A stretch of 64,000 bases of DNA, from contig NW_019775394.1 in NCBI RefSeq assembly GCF_001039355.2, positions 14,862 to 78,861 on the forward strand, given 5' to 3'. A program made the position numbers and the translations under genes. Shown one piece after another: positions 23,733 to 37,900 of the stretch. Source of the stretch: Lingula anatina. Taxonomy: Eukaryota; Brachiopoda; Lingulata; Lingulida; Lingulidae. The stretch's first letter is position 1; every line of letters starts with the position of its first letter. The notes below the pieces were generated by a model. It was given only the letters and a program-made list of their open reading frames with translations. It made no database searches and had not been told where the DNA came from.

Positions 23733-24851
23733 ATGGTGCTACGCATGAAGTCATTTTTTAAAATGATTTTGCTGTTTTCGTGGGGATTCTTTGCGCTTTT
23801 AGTTATGCTTACGTATCAAAACAGGGCACGGAGTCAAGGCCCTAGTCATCGCATTCATACAGTGAAAAATGGGACACAAATGAAGCCCCAGACCCACCAC
23901 GCGTCTGTCGGTCTCAAGGGATCGTGCTTGGTCGAGGAAGATGTATGCCTGCTTCGAGAACGAAACGCATCCTACCTTTGGTATCACATAAGGACCTTTG
24001 AGTATGCCATCAATAAACAATGTGAAGGGAAAGAGAAATCGCCCTATCTGCTGGTGTTGGTGATATCAGATCCACGCGATCCAAAGACTAGGTCCATGTA
24101 CCGTCAAACCTGTGGGAGTGTAAAAGCACACATGGGAAAATCTATTAAAACTATGTTCTTTGTGGGAAAAACAAATGATTCGCTAGTGGAGAATGCAATT
24201 ATCAAAGAAAGTGAACAATATGGAGATATCATTAAAATTGACTTTGAGGATTCATATAAGAATTACACACTCAAGACCCTCCTGGCTTTTCGCTGGGCGG
24301 TTGATTATTGCCCTGGTGCGGAGTTTGTCTTTAGGTGTGGACACGATGTAATAACGAACATGCGAGAAATTGTTGGCTATTTGACACGACTTCCGCCAAG
24401 TATGAGAGCAACTTTATTTTCCGGATTTCTTTTTACTCGTCCTGGCAGACCACACAGGGACCCAAACAGTAAATTTTACCAGTCGCATGAACAATATGGA
24501 CCATCCACATATCCGCCTTTCATTTCAGGATTTGCGTCGATTTTTTCACTAGGTGCGATCAAAATACTTAACTCCGCTTCATTGAACCAACATTTATTCA
24601 TTGAAGATGTCTACTTAGCAAGCCTCGCACATAAACATGGCATAAAATTGATAAACACTGGACGATATTTTTGGTTTATGCCTGATATTAAATATGAAGA
24701 TATACTAAGAAATAAATGTGGCTTACTACAGTCTTTCGCTATACACAGGCCCCCTACGCTCGCTGTTTGGAAAATACTGAATGGAAATTTGACCAAAGAA
24801 AAGGCATGCAAATCATCGATACATTACAAAAGTACCAAAAAAGGACAATAA
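23733..24851 (+). CDS. GT31 family (beta-1,3-galactosyltransferase-like) Golgi protein with degenerate DxD motif
   Basis: A single-exon ORF of 372 residues. It has a type II membrane layout: short basic tail, helix at about residues 9-30 (MILLFSWGFFALLVMLTY), then a lumenal stem and domain. GT31 landmarks appear in order: RSMYRQTCG at about 120 (family R-x-x-x-R-x-T-W, here Cys for Trp), then GDIIKIDFEDSYKNYTLKT, a W-x-x-x-x-C-P block, then FRCGHDVITN at 201-210 where the family has the metal-binding DDD, and finally PPFISGFA and EDVYLASLAHKHGIKL near 291. Several N-x-S/T glycosylation sites are present. Active family members add galactose or GlcNAc in beta-1,3 linkage. Here only the last Asp of the DDD remains, so activity is uncertain. 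The single exon is typical of B3GALT genes. No in-frame break is seen. Confidence 0.85.
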   Translation: MVLRMKSFFKMILLFSWGFFALLVMLTYQNRARSQGPSHRIHTVKNGTQMKPQTHHASVGLKGSCLVEEDVCLLRERNASYLWYHIRTFEYAINKQCEGKEKSPYLLVLVISDPRDPKTRSMYRQTCGSVKAHMGKSIKTMFFVGKTNDSLVENAIIKESEQYGDIIKIDFEDSYKNYTLKTLLAFRWAVDYCPGAEFVFRCGHDVITNMREIVGYLTRLPPSMRATLFSGFLFTRPGRPHRDPNSKFYQSHEQYGPSTYPPFISGFASIFSLGAIKILNSASLNQHLFIEDVYLASLAHKHGIKLINTGRYFWFMPDIKYEDILRNKCGLLQSFAIHRPPTLAVWKILNGNLTKEKACKSSIHYKSTKKGQ

Positions 24852-24907
24852 GAAAGAAAAAACATGATCAGAAAATTTACCAAGGAGAAATTCAACGCAT
24901 AAGTTAA

Positions 24908-25191
24908 AGTATCAGATGCGCCGTTCACGGCTGAATATAACCTTAAAGAGACAGAAAAAACACGAAGAAGGGAATTAACCAAAACTTTTTTGCAGTGCCT
25001 CAACGTACGTGTCTTAAACGAGGAGAAAACGAGATACAGATGGAGCGACTTTGTTTTCATGTTACTCCTTATGTGATTAAAAGCTCTTTCATTGACATAA
25101 GAGCATCTTTGTCGTGGGCAACAAGTAAACTCGTACAAGTAAGCTCCGGTATGGGGGTCAATGGGTGTAAAACCCAAGTGAAATATGTTAA

Positions 25192-25225
<34 letters not shown>

Positions 25226-25246
25226 GCATATCTTCGTTTTACCTCC

Positions 25247-25289
<43 letters not shown>

Positions 25290-25817
25290 TTTTGTAAAAG
25301 AAGTAAAAACAACACACCAAAGGCTGAATCAAATTTACTTGAATAATAATAATAACGAAAAACGTACCGTATGAAATTCGGCAGCATCATATTTTCATTA
25401 TTTTCTTAATTTAATGCCAAAATAAGCGTTGGGGAAACTCATTTTTAATCGCTACATAACAAACAGCAAACATCGAGACTAGAATAAACAACGGCCATTA
25501 TACATGCAGTTGAATCAATTAATTGAATGACTTTGGTTTGAAGGCTATTAAATCATACCATTTAGGCAACTCGATAACACTCACACACACACACACACAC
25601 ACAAATACGTCTTACACATTAAGTTCTAGGTGAAAATCGTGCAAACTGGCGACCGCCACCGTCTTTTAAAACACACTTTATCTGATGCAGTACATTGCAT
25701 ATCATCCAGTTTGCTATTGTTAACTGCAAAAACAGTGAAAATACACTCTAGAGTCAAGGACCAATTGTTTCACTTTCAAAAATAAATTTCTTATGAATTA
25801 TTACTATAAACCTCTGA
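24908..25817. other. Intergenic stretch with microsatellites
   Basis: Holds (AAT)n at 25191-25225, (TTTA)n at 25243-25291 and (AC)n at 25581-25603. No exon is recognised between the GT31 stop and the last exon of the - strand SAM/RA gene. The two genes converge here. Confidence 0.7.
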
Positions 25818-28800
25818 TTAGCACCACTCTTCCTGAGGTTCAACAGAAGAGGAATCGGACAGGGACACTTGGTCTGGGTCTTCCATTTCTTCTATAATAC
25901 TCCCTTCCTCTGATACCACTGACAGCTGGGAGTTGATTGGAGTTCTGTTGTGCGCAGGTGGTGTCTCCTCCTGAAGCGGAATATTTCTGTTTTTAAATTG
26001 TTTTACAAGAAAGAATGTGTGAAAAGTGCCAATACTGGTTTATTTAATTGTATATTTAGTATAGCTGCAATTTCTGTACTCGAGTGCTCTGCACACGTTG
26101 AATTGAATTATCTATCTGGAAGTCATGATGTGTAATCCAACTCACAATGGAACGGTAAGGAGAGGAAGGGCGGATCTTAAAGTGTTGATGCCTCTGCAGA
26201 TAAACCACGTGCCAACCTTTTATGTAATCATAGTACGAAATAATAGCGAAACAAACTAGGACACTAGACGCAATACATCGTTAAGAAAACAGATAAATGC
26301 TGACTTGTCTTTCGGAAAAGTCTGTAAATCCGACCTTCAACAAAGATTGTATAGAGAGCGGCTTTTTAGCTGCATGTAAAATTCTGGTACATCTAAAACA
26401 AAACCCACTGACGGGAAACATTGTGTTATCTCAAATAAATCGGCTCTGATGATTTACCTCCGGCAAACACGTGATGCCAGTTGAGGGCTGTGTATACACC
26501 AAAAACGCCATAGGGTCTTGGTCTTTCAAAGTCACTAATAGATCTCTCAATGTTTTCCACTGGTTCTCAGCTGATGACACCTGAAATATTTTATCAGTTA
26601 GTGTTGGTGAGAATGCTACAATGAGCATTAACTTTATTCTGCTTATTGAAAAGTATAAACATGCATGCAAAGCCAAGGACATATCGAAAATGGACAATTA
26701 AATTTCCAAGAACTAATATAAAAAATAATAAAGGAGCACATATAAAGCAATATAAAGCATGAGGTCAACTTCTTGTTTAATGTGGATTCTATAATATTTT
26801 TGCATAATATTGCACAGTCATAAATTTCAATTTGATTTCCTGAAATTAAACAATCATTAAATCATTATGCAACTAAAATGAGCGCAGATAAGGGAAAACC
26901 GTATATATAGGGTGTTAAACTGGCGATTCTCAATGTTGCAGAGATAATAAGGAAAACTTTAGGACCCCACCCCCCTCCCTTCCCGACCAACAAGCGGTTT
27001 TAACTCCCTTTTACAGACTTGCGGTCACCGTTCTTCCCCTGAAATGGAACGCTGAATGTGATCAACCAGTTTTTTTTACAAACTTCACGTGATAAAGAAG
27101 TCGACATCAATTTACTATGGGATTCAGGATGGTTGCAAGTGTAGCAAGTGTGAGAACTTTTTTTTTCATCGCTGTGATTGAGCATGGAAGACTTAGAATA
27201 TGATTTGTACATCTTCATTAATGCCATGCATATCAGATATTGTAAACTTGCAAGGTCTAACAGACGAGGTCAAACAGCTTGACATCATTCTAAACCCACC
27301 CACTGAGCAGAGTGCGATTGCAGTAGGGAATTTTGTAAGTAAAATTATGAAAAAACGTAATTAACTGGAAGTGCACAAATGATTTCATGCATCTCACCTG
27401 CATATTAAGAGAATGTATATTGTGTAACATTATATAAGTATAATTTTTTTTTCTCTCTTTCATTTACTTACTATCATTACTATCTTTTCGTATGTATAAT
27501 GTATAGTAGTTAGAGAGCCTCTAAATGTAAAAACATTTCAGTGCTCAATAAATTATTATTATTATTATTATTACCTTTCTTCGCCCTGTACCCCATTTGG
27601 CCTGACCAACTTGACCAGCACTTATTGTAGGCTATCAGACACAGGTAGAAAAAAACCACACGTATTAAAAATTTAACGAATCTGGGTCTGTTTTTATATG
27701 CTTCACCTCGGTAGCAAATATCACTTTGTCCGTCTCCTTTTAGCTCAGCAACAACAAGAAACCTATCAAACACCGCTGCGGCCTGTCGCTGGCCAAGAAT
27801 ACCATTGTTAACTGTCCACAGGTCTTTAAAATCAGTTTGTATTGACACCTGATGAAATTATCGAACCAGAACTGGATAGGTCTGTTTAAATAAATTCATA
27901 CTTACAATATGATCAACCAATGTAATACAAATTAAACCAGGACTAGAAAGTTCTTATTAATACCAGGGCTGAGCTGGTCTGTGTAAAACAATTTATGTAT
28001 AAAACAACTACTATACCTGATATGTGACACACATCAGACATTTGTTCTAGTTATGCATATCGCAGTATGGATATAGTAGCAAACTAAAATGGAAAATATT
28101 AATTCTGACACCATATTCTATAAAAATAATAATGGTTTTATGGGGGAAAGCTGAAGCATGAAACACTTTTTTAATATAAAAAAAATTTATTGGGTATTTA
28201 AGTCCAAGCTTTAGCAATAGCCTCTACATTCATGGTTATTTCCTCTGGTTTTGAACTTTACATATATACATTTAGGTAAAAACAAATCAATCTAAAGAAA
28301 AAAAGGAAATCAACCCTCAACCATACACAAGAATAGGCTTTCTACTGGACTAAAACAAAAATGTGACTTGATGAACAAAACTGTAACATCTATAATCTAG
28401 TTCACAATAACAAGTGTAAAATGGTAAGAAAGTGTCTGAATTTTTTTCTGAGCTTTTCACATAAAAATAAAAGTGCACAAAAGTGCAGAAATCAAAAGAA
28501 AAACAACAAATACATGTATATGACGAATGAGATTCAAAATGGCAAGTTCATACAACTTTGCCCAAAAAAGGCAAATTTGGAAGAAAATACAGCAATAAAC
28601 ATCTCTTATTTGATATAAACCAACATCAAGTAAGTTTAAGTGCACCTTAAAAATCATTAATTAAGCTTAAAATATTTTTAAACTGAGGAAGCATCAAACA
28701 ATAAATCCATCCATCTACTGCTTTCTATTTATATAAATTTTCTTTCTTTTGTAACATGATTGTCATAATAGCAAACTTATGTACATAAATCAAACCACTA

Positions 28801-29409
28801 TGTTGTTGAAATGATACATAAAACAATAACATCTTAACAGTATCAAAATAATGCATTAATTATACAATAATTAAGACTACTTTAAAAGCAACTATTTGGT
28901 AACAAAATGTTTTACACTGAGCAGCATAAAATTAGGTACAAAAATTATTCAAGCAAAGCTGAAGGGTGCAGACAAAGGTGGTGTTAACTATGGAAGATAT
29001 GGTTACATGCAGACATAATATTTTCTTATTAAAGCTTAAATCATAACCACAACCCCTGTTCTCTATCTACAAGGTAAGAGAGGTCAACTATCCTAATTTT
29101 ACTGTTTTAGCCCATGATGATTATCTGATTTGATTCCACCATTTTTGAAATATATATTTGCTTACCTCTGATTGTTTCTTTTATTTAAAAAAATTGATCT
29201 GCTTTTTTTTTGTTGTTAATATCTTTTACCCAATTATCTTTCTATTAATTATCTTTCTCCTTTAGAAAATAAATCATTCTAATCACACAAATTTTGCCAC
29301 CAAAGTATCCGTGGATAGTTTCTGCAGTTGTACCTCTCTCTGCAGACATTGGACACGTTCCTGTAAACTGCAACATTCTCCCACTAAATAGCGCTCTCTC
29401 TCTCTCAAC
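25818..29409 (-). CDS. SAM/RA gene C-terminal exons 16-19
   Basis: Exons: 29409-29334 (coiled coil, LQERVQCLQRE), 27848-27707, 26580-26458 and 25970-25818 with stop. The first needs phase 2 on entry but exon 15 leaves in phase 0, so an unseen exon of length 2 mod 3 is implied, possibly in the N gap. Between the second and third the phases also disagree (1 to 0). Either a short exon was missed near 26600-27700, or the weaker donor gttaaa further on is used instead of gtgaag. The last exon encodes an acidic tail (VSEEGSIIEEMEDPD). Confidence 0.65.
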
Positions 29410-31883
29410 CTACAACACAAGATAAATCAAGTGTACTTAAGGCAGTTATCAGTTATCAAGATCCGAACACTTCATGAAAAAGACACCACCTTGTCAAAAT
29501 ATTTTGATGAAACCAATTTTAAATCTTATTATTAACTAGAGGATCAGAGAGGCGATACCGCCTCCAGATATTGTACCACCAGCTAGAGTAAGTGCATTCG
29601 TATAGACCCCCCACCCAAAAAAAAGGGACACCACCACCAGTCTTGTGCTTGACAAGCTCTATAAAATGCAATCAACAAGAATTCTCAAAATATGCAAAAA
29701 AAATATAACTAAATATGGTACAATCAAAGTTCAGTTCATCGTAAAAAGTAGGTCAAGGGTCACAGTAAATTGCCTCTTATGACTTTCTATTCCAGGTCAA
29801 TAGTAACTATGGACCTATCTCTGCCAGTTTTGGAGANNNNNNNNNNNNNNNNNNNNNNNNNNNNNNNNNNNNNNNNNNNNNNNNNNNNNNNNNNNNNNNN
29901 NNNNNNNNNNNNNNNNNNNNNNNNNNNNNNNNNNNNNNNNNNNNNNNNNNNNNNNNNNNNNNNNNNNNNNNNNNNNNNNNNNNNNNNNNNNNNNNNNNNN
30001 NNNNNNNNNNNNNNNNNNNNNNNNNNNNNNNNNNNNNNNNNNNNNNNNNNNNNNNNNNNNNNNNNNNNNNNNNNNNNNNNNNNNNNNNNNNNNNNNNNNN
30101 NNNNNNNNNNNNNNNNNNNNNNNNNNNNNNNNNNNNNNNNNNNNNNNNNNNNNNNNNNNNNNNNNNNNNNNNNNNNNNNNNNNNNNNNNNNNNTTTTTTT
30201 TTTTTTTTTTTCATTTTTAACAATTTTTTTAACATAAAACAAAATTAACAGGTATCAGCCATTTTTATACGATCAACTAAGAAAATTGATGAGATGGGCA
30301 AAATATCAATACAACAGTGTTAAATGGCCAATTTCCTCCATTCTGAAATTCTGAACATAGTGAATGATTGAATCTGACAAACTGCAATGATATGAGTTTA
30401 TTTCCATTTTTGACACTTTATTACACAATACACGATAACAAGTTTACCATCATTTTTACTTAATCAACTAACAATGTTGTAAAGATATAGGAAATGTCAA
30501 CCAAACACTTTTACATGTCTTATTAGTTAAATAATAAGACTGTTAACATGCCTAAGAATTGAATCTGAGGAAATGTGAAAAAACAGCATAACTTCTAAAA
30601 TAATGGCCCGATTATGCTGATTTTCGAACTCAACCTGTGTTTTAGTAAGATTGACCACTCCTGTGAGTTTAATGACAATTGGCCAATCTGTTTTTCTTAT
30701 ATTGTTTACAGTGTTGCATATATGCTGAAAAATGAAAAAAACAGCATAACTACTAAAATAGTGGCCCGATCATGCCGATTTTCGAACTTGACCTGCGTTT
30801 TAGTAAGATTGATTACTCCTGTGAGTTTCATGACAACAGGCCTAACGGATTTCCTTAAAATGTGTTTACAGGTTTGCATATATGCTGAAAATTGAAAAAA
30901 CAGCATAACTTCTACAATAATGGCCCGATCATGCTGATTTTCGAACTTGACCTGCGTTTTATGAATATTCATCAGCTCTGTAAATATAAAGCCAAAAAGT
31001 AAAACTGCCCTCCACTTATCGTGTTTACAAGGAAAGTGCACGGCGCCGGCGCCGGCGACGGCGACGGCGACGACAGACGCAGGTGATGGCAATATGTACA
31101 GACACATCTGTGTCTGTACATAAAAAGAATAGAAAATAGAAAAAGATTAATCTAGTACACATGACAGGTCAGACAGGTATCTATCTGTCGCCCTGGTCCT
31201 AGATGTGGGATAGATTGAATCTCAAGCCCTCCAGCAGATACCAGGCTGTATGACGTGTCATGTGACCAGCCCTGTTGAATATCAGTGGTACTGATCACAA
31301 TGTTGCATTGCAATTGCCTTGCATCCATGAGCTGGTCACATGGCAAGTCTGACAGCTAGATATTTGCCTGAGGATCAGGTCCCAGATTCGGGATAGATTA
31401 AATCTCAGTCTTCCTAACCCCTTCAGTGATTGGTCACTGGCATTGATTTCTCCACTGAAACTCAGCAGTACTGACCACAATGTTAGATCAATGCTGCATG
31501 ACACTGTAAGTCCAGTAACAGATTTATCTTTTTCTTTTCTATAAAGCACACTACTGGTAATTATCCATTCTCACATACAACATTAATACTTTTTGGTAGT
31601 TTTATTATTTTCTTTATTTATTCTGTAACATTCCAATTACAAACAGCCAATTTATAACATGCTAAAGGGCCTTTTTTATGAATCTGTAGGTAATTAACAC
31701 CAAGACAGCATAAATACCTCCAAGTTTTCACTGGTTATGCTGATGTTTTTTACTTCTCTGAGGCCTTTTTTGTTCTCAATTGAGTAATCATCAATGGAAG
31801 CTTCAATGTGAGCCATCTGAAAGAAAATTAAAGGTTGTAAGTTGTCATTTCAAATTGGATTAGAAACTCTCTCTCCCTCAGAG

Positions 31884-31926
<43 letters not shown>

Positions 31927-34900
31927 TATGCACGCACACATACACAATTGTCTTCATGCGGAGATGCATGTATGTAATCAGTTTGAAATTACCCCTCACC
32001 TCTTCCTCTAAGGACTGAAGCTTTTCCATTTCCAATTTAGATTTCATGTTGTTCTCGGAACTAGATGACACCAAACTGGACTCCTGTTTAGTAATAAATA
32101 ATATACACTAAATAAATCACATTCTGTGTTAAATGGATCTATTAGACATTGCAATTACTCAAAAAAAATTAACAAGAAAAATTGAAACCAGTTACTAAAA
32201 ATAACCATAAATATAAACACTATATTTTTTATCATTCACACTGCATCATTTGAAATTTGTTTAAGCAAAAAGTGTAAGAATCTAGACCAATGTACTTACT
32301 CCAGAAGCAAAGGACTTGCCAGAGGACTTGGACAGCATGGATTCATTTCTGCTGACACCTCTGTAATTTCAAATTATGAACATCATCATCACCACTTATG
32401 ACTCATACAGACACATTTGTACACCAAGATATATATTGATTTTTGTATCAAAACAATCACTTTCAATGTTTTCCAAAAGAAAATGTTCACAAAAAATGCA
32501 ACATAAATGTGAAAAAGCACAAGTAGTATGTTAAAGCACACTTATATACAACTAAACCTTCAAAGCTTACCATATCTATTTTCAGATATTACATTTACAT
32601 TTAATGAACATTTCCCTATTAATTATTCTAGAAAATCTACTTCACCCTGAAGAGGAGGTATATGTGCTGGGTGGGGCTCCACAGTGGATCTGCATCCCCA
32701 TGTTGGCTTTGTCACACACTATGAAGGAGTCTGTATTTAACTCTGCAATAATGTCAGTCTCTCCCACTAACTGCACATCTGAAATGAGAGATTTATCTAA
32801 TCACAAATAGGGCATGGGTAATATCAGGATCAATGTATTGCCAAACCATGTGATTCTGAATAGGAAAGATCCTAAGATAAATAAGGATACTCAAAATATT
32901 GCTAAACAAATTTATCATCATTTATTTAATTTCAAAAAGCAACTTAGGCACATGCACGCATGCGTCAAGGTGTCAGAATCTCCTCCCAGCGCAGCCAAGA
33001 ATTAATTACAGCTTTGGAAGTAACGCGCTCGCTCTGCTAGTTAATTACGCCATGGGGTATTCGGGGCACAGATTGTGATCACTAGATACCGCCAATGGAT
33101 TTTTGGATTTTTAGAATTTAGATTTTTCATGTGAACAGTGCCATAATGTACCTTACACTCGATGTACTCAATGCATTATAATGGAGCAATGTGCTATATA
33201 CATATTGCTCATTCAAAGGATTAACTGACTTTCTCCATGTGCAAAGAGTGTGTGTGCGTGTGCATGTGTGTGTGCATGTGCGTGTGTGTGTGAGTGTGTA
33301 GGTGCCATGAAAAACTTTAGGAAAGTGCAACTCACCACCAGTGTCTTTATCAATTTCCAACAAGCAAAAGAGTCCTGGGTCAACATGTCTCATGTTGTAT
33401 TTGTTAAGTGCCACTATCAGTACCTCTGCACATGTGGACATGTTGGACACATTGATTGTTTTGCCTTTGGGTTTTAGTCCTGTGATCTTGCAGATTACCT
33501 ACACATAAAAGCAGTGGAATATGAATGTAAACCAAATATGAATAAACTTTGGCAAAGACTGTGGACTTCTTACATTTGCTTATGCTTGCATGTGTACTAC
33601 CTGGGCTATTTTTTTTTAATTTCTTAATTGAAAATTATACTCAGAATTTACCTTTATAGGTTTGCCTGTTCTCTGTTTCAGTTCAAATCGGTGTGGCATC
33701 CCCACAGACCACTGTCTCTGTACTGCCAGAGGGCACTCATACCTGCCTAGCTCACTCTCTGAAAAATAGGTGCTCAGATGAAATTCAAAGAAATGAATGT
33801 GGACATAAAGGTCACTTTTTGACACTCCTAGAAATTAATATATGGTGACTCTTTGTAAACATAGCTTCAAGTTCAATGCTATTTCATTAATAATACCTAA
33901 GCTCTTAAAATGCACCCACATCTGTATTTTGTTGGATACACATGCACAATCTGACACCTTTTTTATCTCACCTTCACCATTTTTCATTTCAACAATACAG
34001 AAGAGATTTGGGTCATCCGTTGTATCATTCTGCTCTAAAAATCTCCTCACAATATCCACAGAAGGAGCAGCTTCATGAACCCTCATAGCTACAGCAGCTG
34101 GAGCGCCTTGAAAAGTGGGCACAATAATTAGAGCAGCCATCACAGAATGCAAGTCAGAATTCTATTTGAATCATTTAAAAATTATGCTAAAAACTGTGTA
34201 CATTTCAGGTAAAAAAGAAAATAATTTAGTAAAACAGCACTGTAAGCAAAAGGAAAAATCAAAAATTTTAACTAAGTTTACTTAGATAAACCCTTCAAAG
34301 TTTTGTGAAATAAAAGACTGATTCACATTTTACAGTATCGTAACTTTTTTCATGATGAGTACCTGAGTTAGTTATGTCATGCCACAGTTGTATTACATCA
34401 AATTCTTTTTGTTTATGCCCAAACCTTAGAGGGGAGATGGCTTCCTTGAGCCACGAGAACCTGAAATAGAGGGGATGGGTGTTCAACAATAAGATATAAT
34501 AGAAATTAGCTAATTCATTCTACAGTACGTCAGTCATGTTAGTATTTGAGAGAAGTTACCTACATCTACTTTATGATCAAAACTGGATAAGAAACATGCA
34601 AATACATTCTCCTACATACCCTCCTTTCTTCCTTCTTTCTCCAGGCATCTTAGCAGTCTTTCTCTTAAATACTGATGGTGCCACTGTAGGAGCCAAAAAT
34701 GTGACACTACTTTTTTTGTCCACAGCAGCGCCCTCTATCTGTTCTTCAGCCAAGTATGCCTCCTGTAAGTTGTCAAAGGAAAGACTTCTGGCACCTTGTT
34801 GGAGTTTCTGAAGTTTTGAGAGAACCATTTCTCTGTCAACTGAACTACGAATGCTCAGTGTTTCTGAAAATAAAAATCCAATTATATTCCATTAAAATAT

Positions 34901-37900
34901 ATTGCTGTTACTTTAGCTGCAGTAGACAGGGAATATCTTAAGACTACACGCATTGAATCTGAGTGATTTTGATTCATATACTGATACCAATACTAAATCT
35001 GGAAATACCAAGGGGAGCCATTCTTATGACAGCCACATGGTTATAGCTAAATTGCTACAAAAACAGGAAAATATATATATTGCAAAAGGCCTTTAAAAAA
35101 GAAATGTATGAGTTTAAAAATCAGAATCATCTATGTTTAAATCTATTTACCCAAATAATCTGCATTAATTTCAGTAATTTCCTTGCCTGTGATATTCTTT
35201 GCTGAAAAATATACAGTAAAAACTCTATCAATATAATAAGGTTACTTGTTCTTATATTAGTGCTTTAAAAGAGGAAAAATACACAAACCATTGCCATAAA
35301 AACCAACAAGAAATAAATACTATTAAATAGATTTTCACTTTTTGCACCCTACACAAACATTTTGTCTTTAAGTCTCATAAAAATAAATAATAAGAAGACA
35401 AACAATATAATTTTGTGAGTATAAAATGAATTCATATCTATAGGCACTCAAAACTATCATTTATGTACTGACACAAGAAAATATCACAAGAAATATACAC
35501 ATATGCACAATTATTCTATTGCTGAAGGATGTTTCACTTCTGCTTGGCAGGCAATAATAACTGAGCCACTGCTTCTGGGTGGTTTCAAATGGCGGAATTC
35601 AGGAGGACAGATAATTTGCCATTATAAATGTACTAGTATTACCTTTGAATACAGCCCTGAACTTCTGTAAGCCCACACTGTCCATCCACTTCAGTACGTC
35701 TCCATTAGTCCACAATGGAAGCGGGGCTAGTAGTTTAGCATCAGAAGTGAGAACATCACCTGCATAATAATGAAATATATATATATAAAGAAAGTTTCAA
35801 CAGCATGAATAATATGACATGTAATATATTATGCATACATAAATCAAAATATCCATTTTGAATTATACCGAATATTAATATTGAAGATGAGTCAATAAAC
35901 TGTCAACATAATGAAGCTTGTTGAAGATGAACTTTAGATTATTATTTTTCGTCCATGTGTGAAACATACTTTAAACATTGTATTTTAATGATATATTTAA
36001 ACAACAAAAGCAAGCAAAATTAACAGTCATCAATTAATTCTCCAATTGAAGCTGAACCTTTTTCACAAAACTACATGAAACACACTGGTTTTAAAAGTTT
36101 CTTAAAATTAACTATTATATTCTCACCAGCACTCTTCCTTCTCTGTTCTCTTGCTCGTCTTTCATTCTCAAAACTCAGGTTTTCTGCTGAATTGGAACGC
36201 TTTCGCCCTAAAACTACCCGTCTGCCAGCACCAAAGAGAGGCATTTTGCTTCCACTGTTGCCTTCTAGATTTTTTTTCGTAGTTGGTTGTGACTTTTGGG
36301 CATCACTGAGCAACAAATTCTCATTCAAACTGAACTGCCATTTGTTTTTCCCCTAATAAAATATTATTTACAATGTCTAATGAAACAAAATGTTTAATTA
36401 GAAAAATTAGAAATGGTCATTCCATTTCAGTTGCACATAAACATCTTTCCCATTGCTTGAGTTATCTTAAAACACTGAACTAAGAAATTAATGGAAAAGT
36501 TATTTTAGTGGGGGAAACAGAGTCAAACATGCTGTTATATATCATAATTGTTGTGAGTGAAGAGGACATATGGGGAACAGTGGCTGTAATAAAACCCCTA
36601 TACTCACTTCTGTAGTCCCCCAGGAATTGTTAGGATGTTCCTCCACCAATTTTTGAATGGCATGCAAAAATTTCTGTCCTAACGTAGGATCACTAACACC
36701 TAACTCAACTAGAATGCACCCAAAGGAAACAATACAACAAAAAATTTTAAAAGAATTAGTTATCAGAGAGTTAACATACATATTCTTCCTCCCAGTCAAT
36801 TTACAACATTTTCATGTCATAGAATTCAAGCTGGCATCAATATGTTTACCTTATAGCAGTACAAGTAGTATTTTAAGCACCTCAGGTGAGGATTCATTCA
36901 CCAGTGAGTGTTATTCATGACATGCTGATTTAAACTACTGTACAACATAAATCAAGTACAATGCACACAACGATGTACTCTGACATGCAGTAATTTGAGG
37001 ATTACAAAATTTACCATGTGAGTGAAATCTGAGACAAAGAGATTGCATACACTTGGTTAACTTAATACATGTACCGTCTATTAGTGTTAAGCTACAAACC
37101 ACAGATTGGAGACACTTGTTTGTTTTATGCCATGAAAAATCAAATTAATTATATATTGGCTAAAAATCATCTTCTGTCTACTTTTTGCTCTTGTTAATTT
37201 AGTTGATTGCCTTTTGACAAAAGATGACATGCATAAGAAAAATATTTGAATTACCATACAATATATATTTTACTACACTGATTTTCAAAACAGTTCTCCA
37301 TGAGAATTAAGGCTGGCCAATAATATTTGTCATAAAGAAGTGATATTTCAAATATATGTAGGGTGATACACAGGCAAATCTAGGGGTTACAACAGAAATA
37401 TTACTCCCTCCTTTTTTGTAGCCTGGAATCCTTTCACTTTTTCAGAGAAGTCATATCATGATTATTGATAATTTAACTCTAGAAATCTGAGGTGCAGAAA
37501 TCTAATTGTTCACAAATGTTTCCATTTCTGTGGGATATAATGCTTTAACAAAAAATTAATTGAAGGAAAGTATATGTTAATTTGCATTATTAAGTAACTG
37601 CCCGGCCCTAAGAAAAATGCAGTCCAATTTTCCCCCAACAAACTCACCTAAGTCTTCTATGGTAATCTGTATGAGGATCTTGCCATCAACACCACAGCCT
37701 AGGAAAAAGAATGGCAAGTTTGTGCTTACTTATCAAATCCAGTGCTACTTTTCTGTCTGCTTCCGTGAAAGGTTGACTTCCTACTCCAAGTGACTTAGTC
37801 TCAACCAAATACAACTGAGGCTATTAACATACTGATTAATTTTTAAAACCAGATAATAGTGTCGCCTAACCCAATCAAAACACTTCCCATTAAACTAAAT

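Noticed and set aside
27000-27227. A 75-codon - strand ORF as a missing SAM/RA exon
   Set aside because: A possible acceptor at its end and a gtaaaa donor exist, but no phase joins exon 27848-27707 to it without a stop.
29770-30242. Long ORFs across the N gap
   Set aside because: They consist of undetermined residues only.
30614-31107. Repetitive peptides on both strands at 30.6-31.1 kb
   Set aside because: They are translations of the 158-base tandem repeat without splice signals or codon bias.
32940-33110. tRNA-derived SINE or tRNA gene
   Set aside because: A short GC-rich patch suggested box A/B elements, but no cloverleaf or proper box spacing could be drawn.
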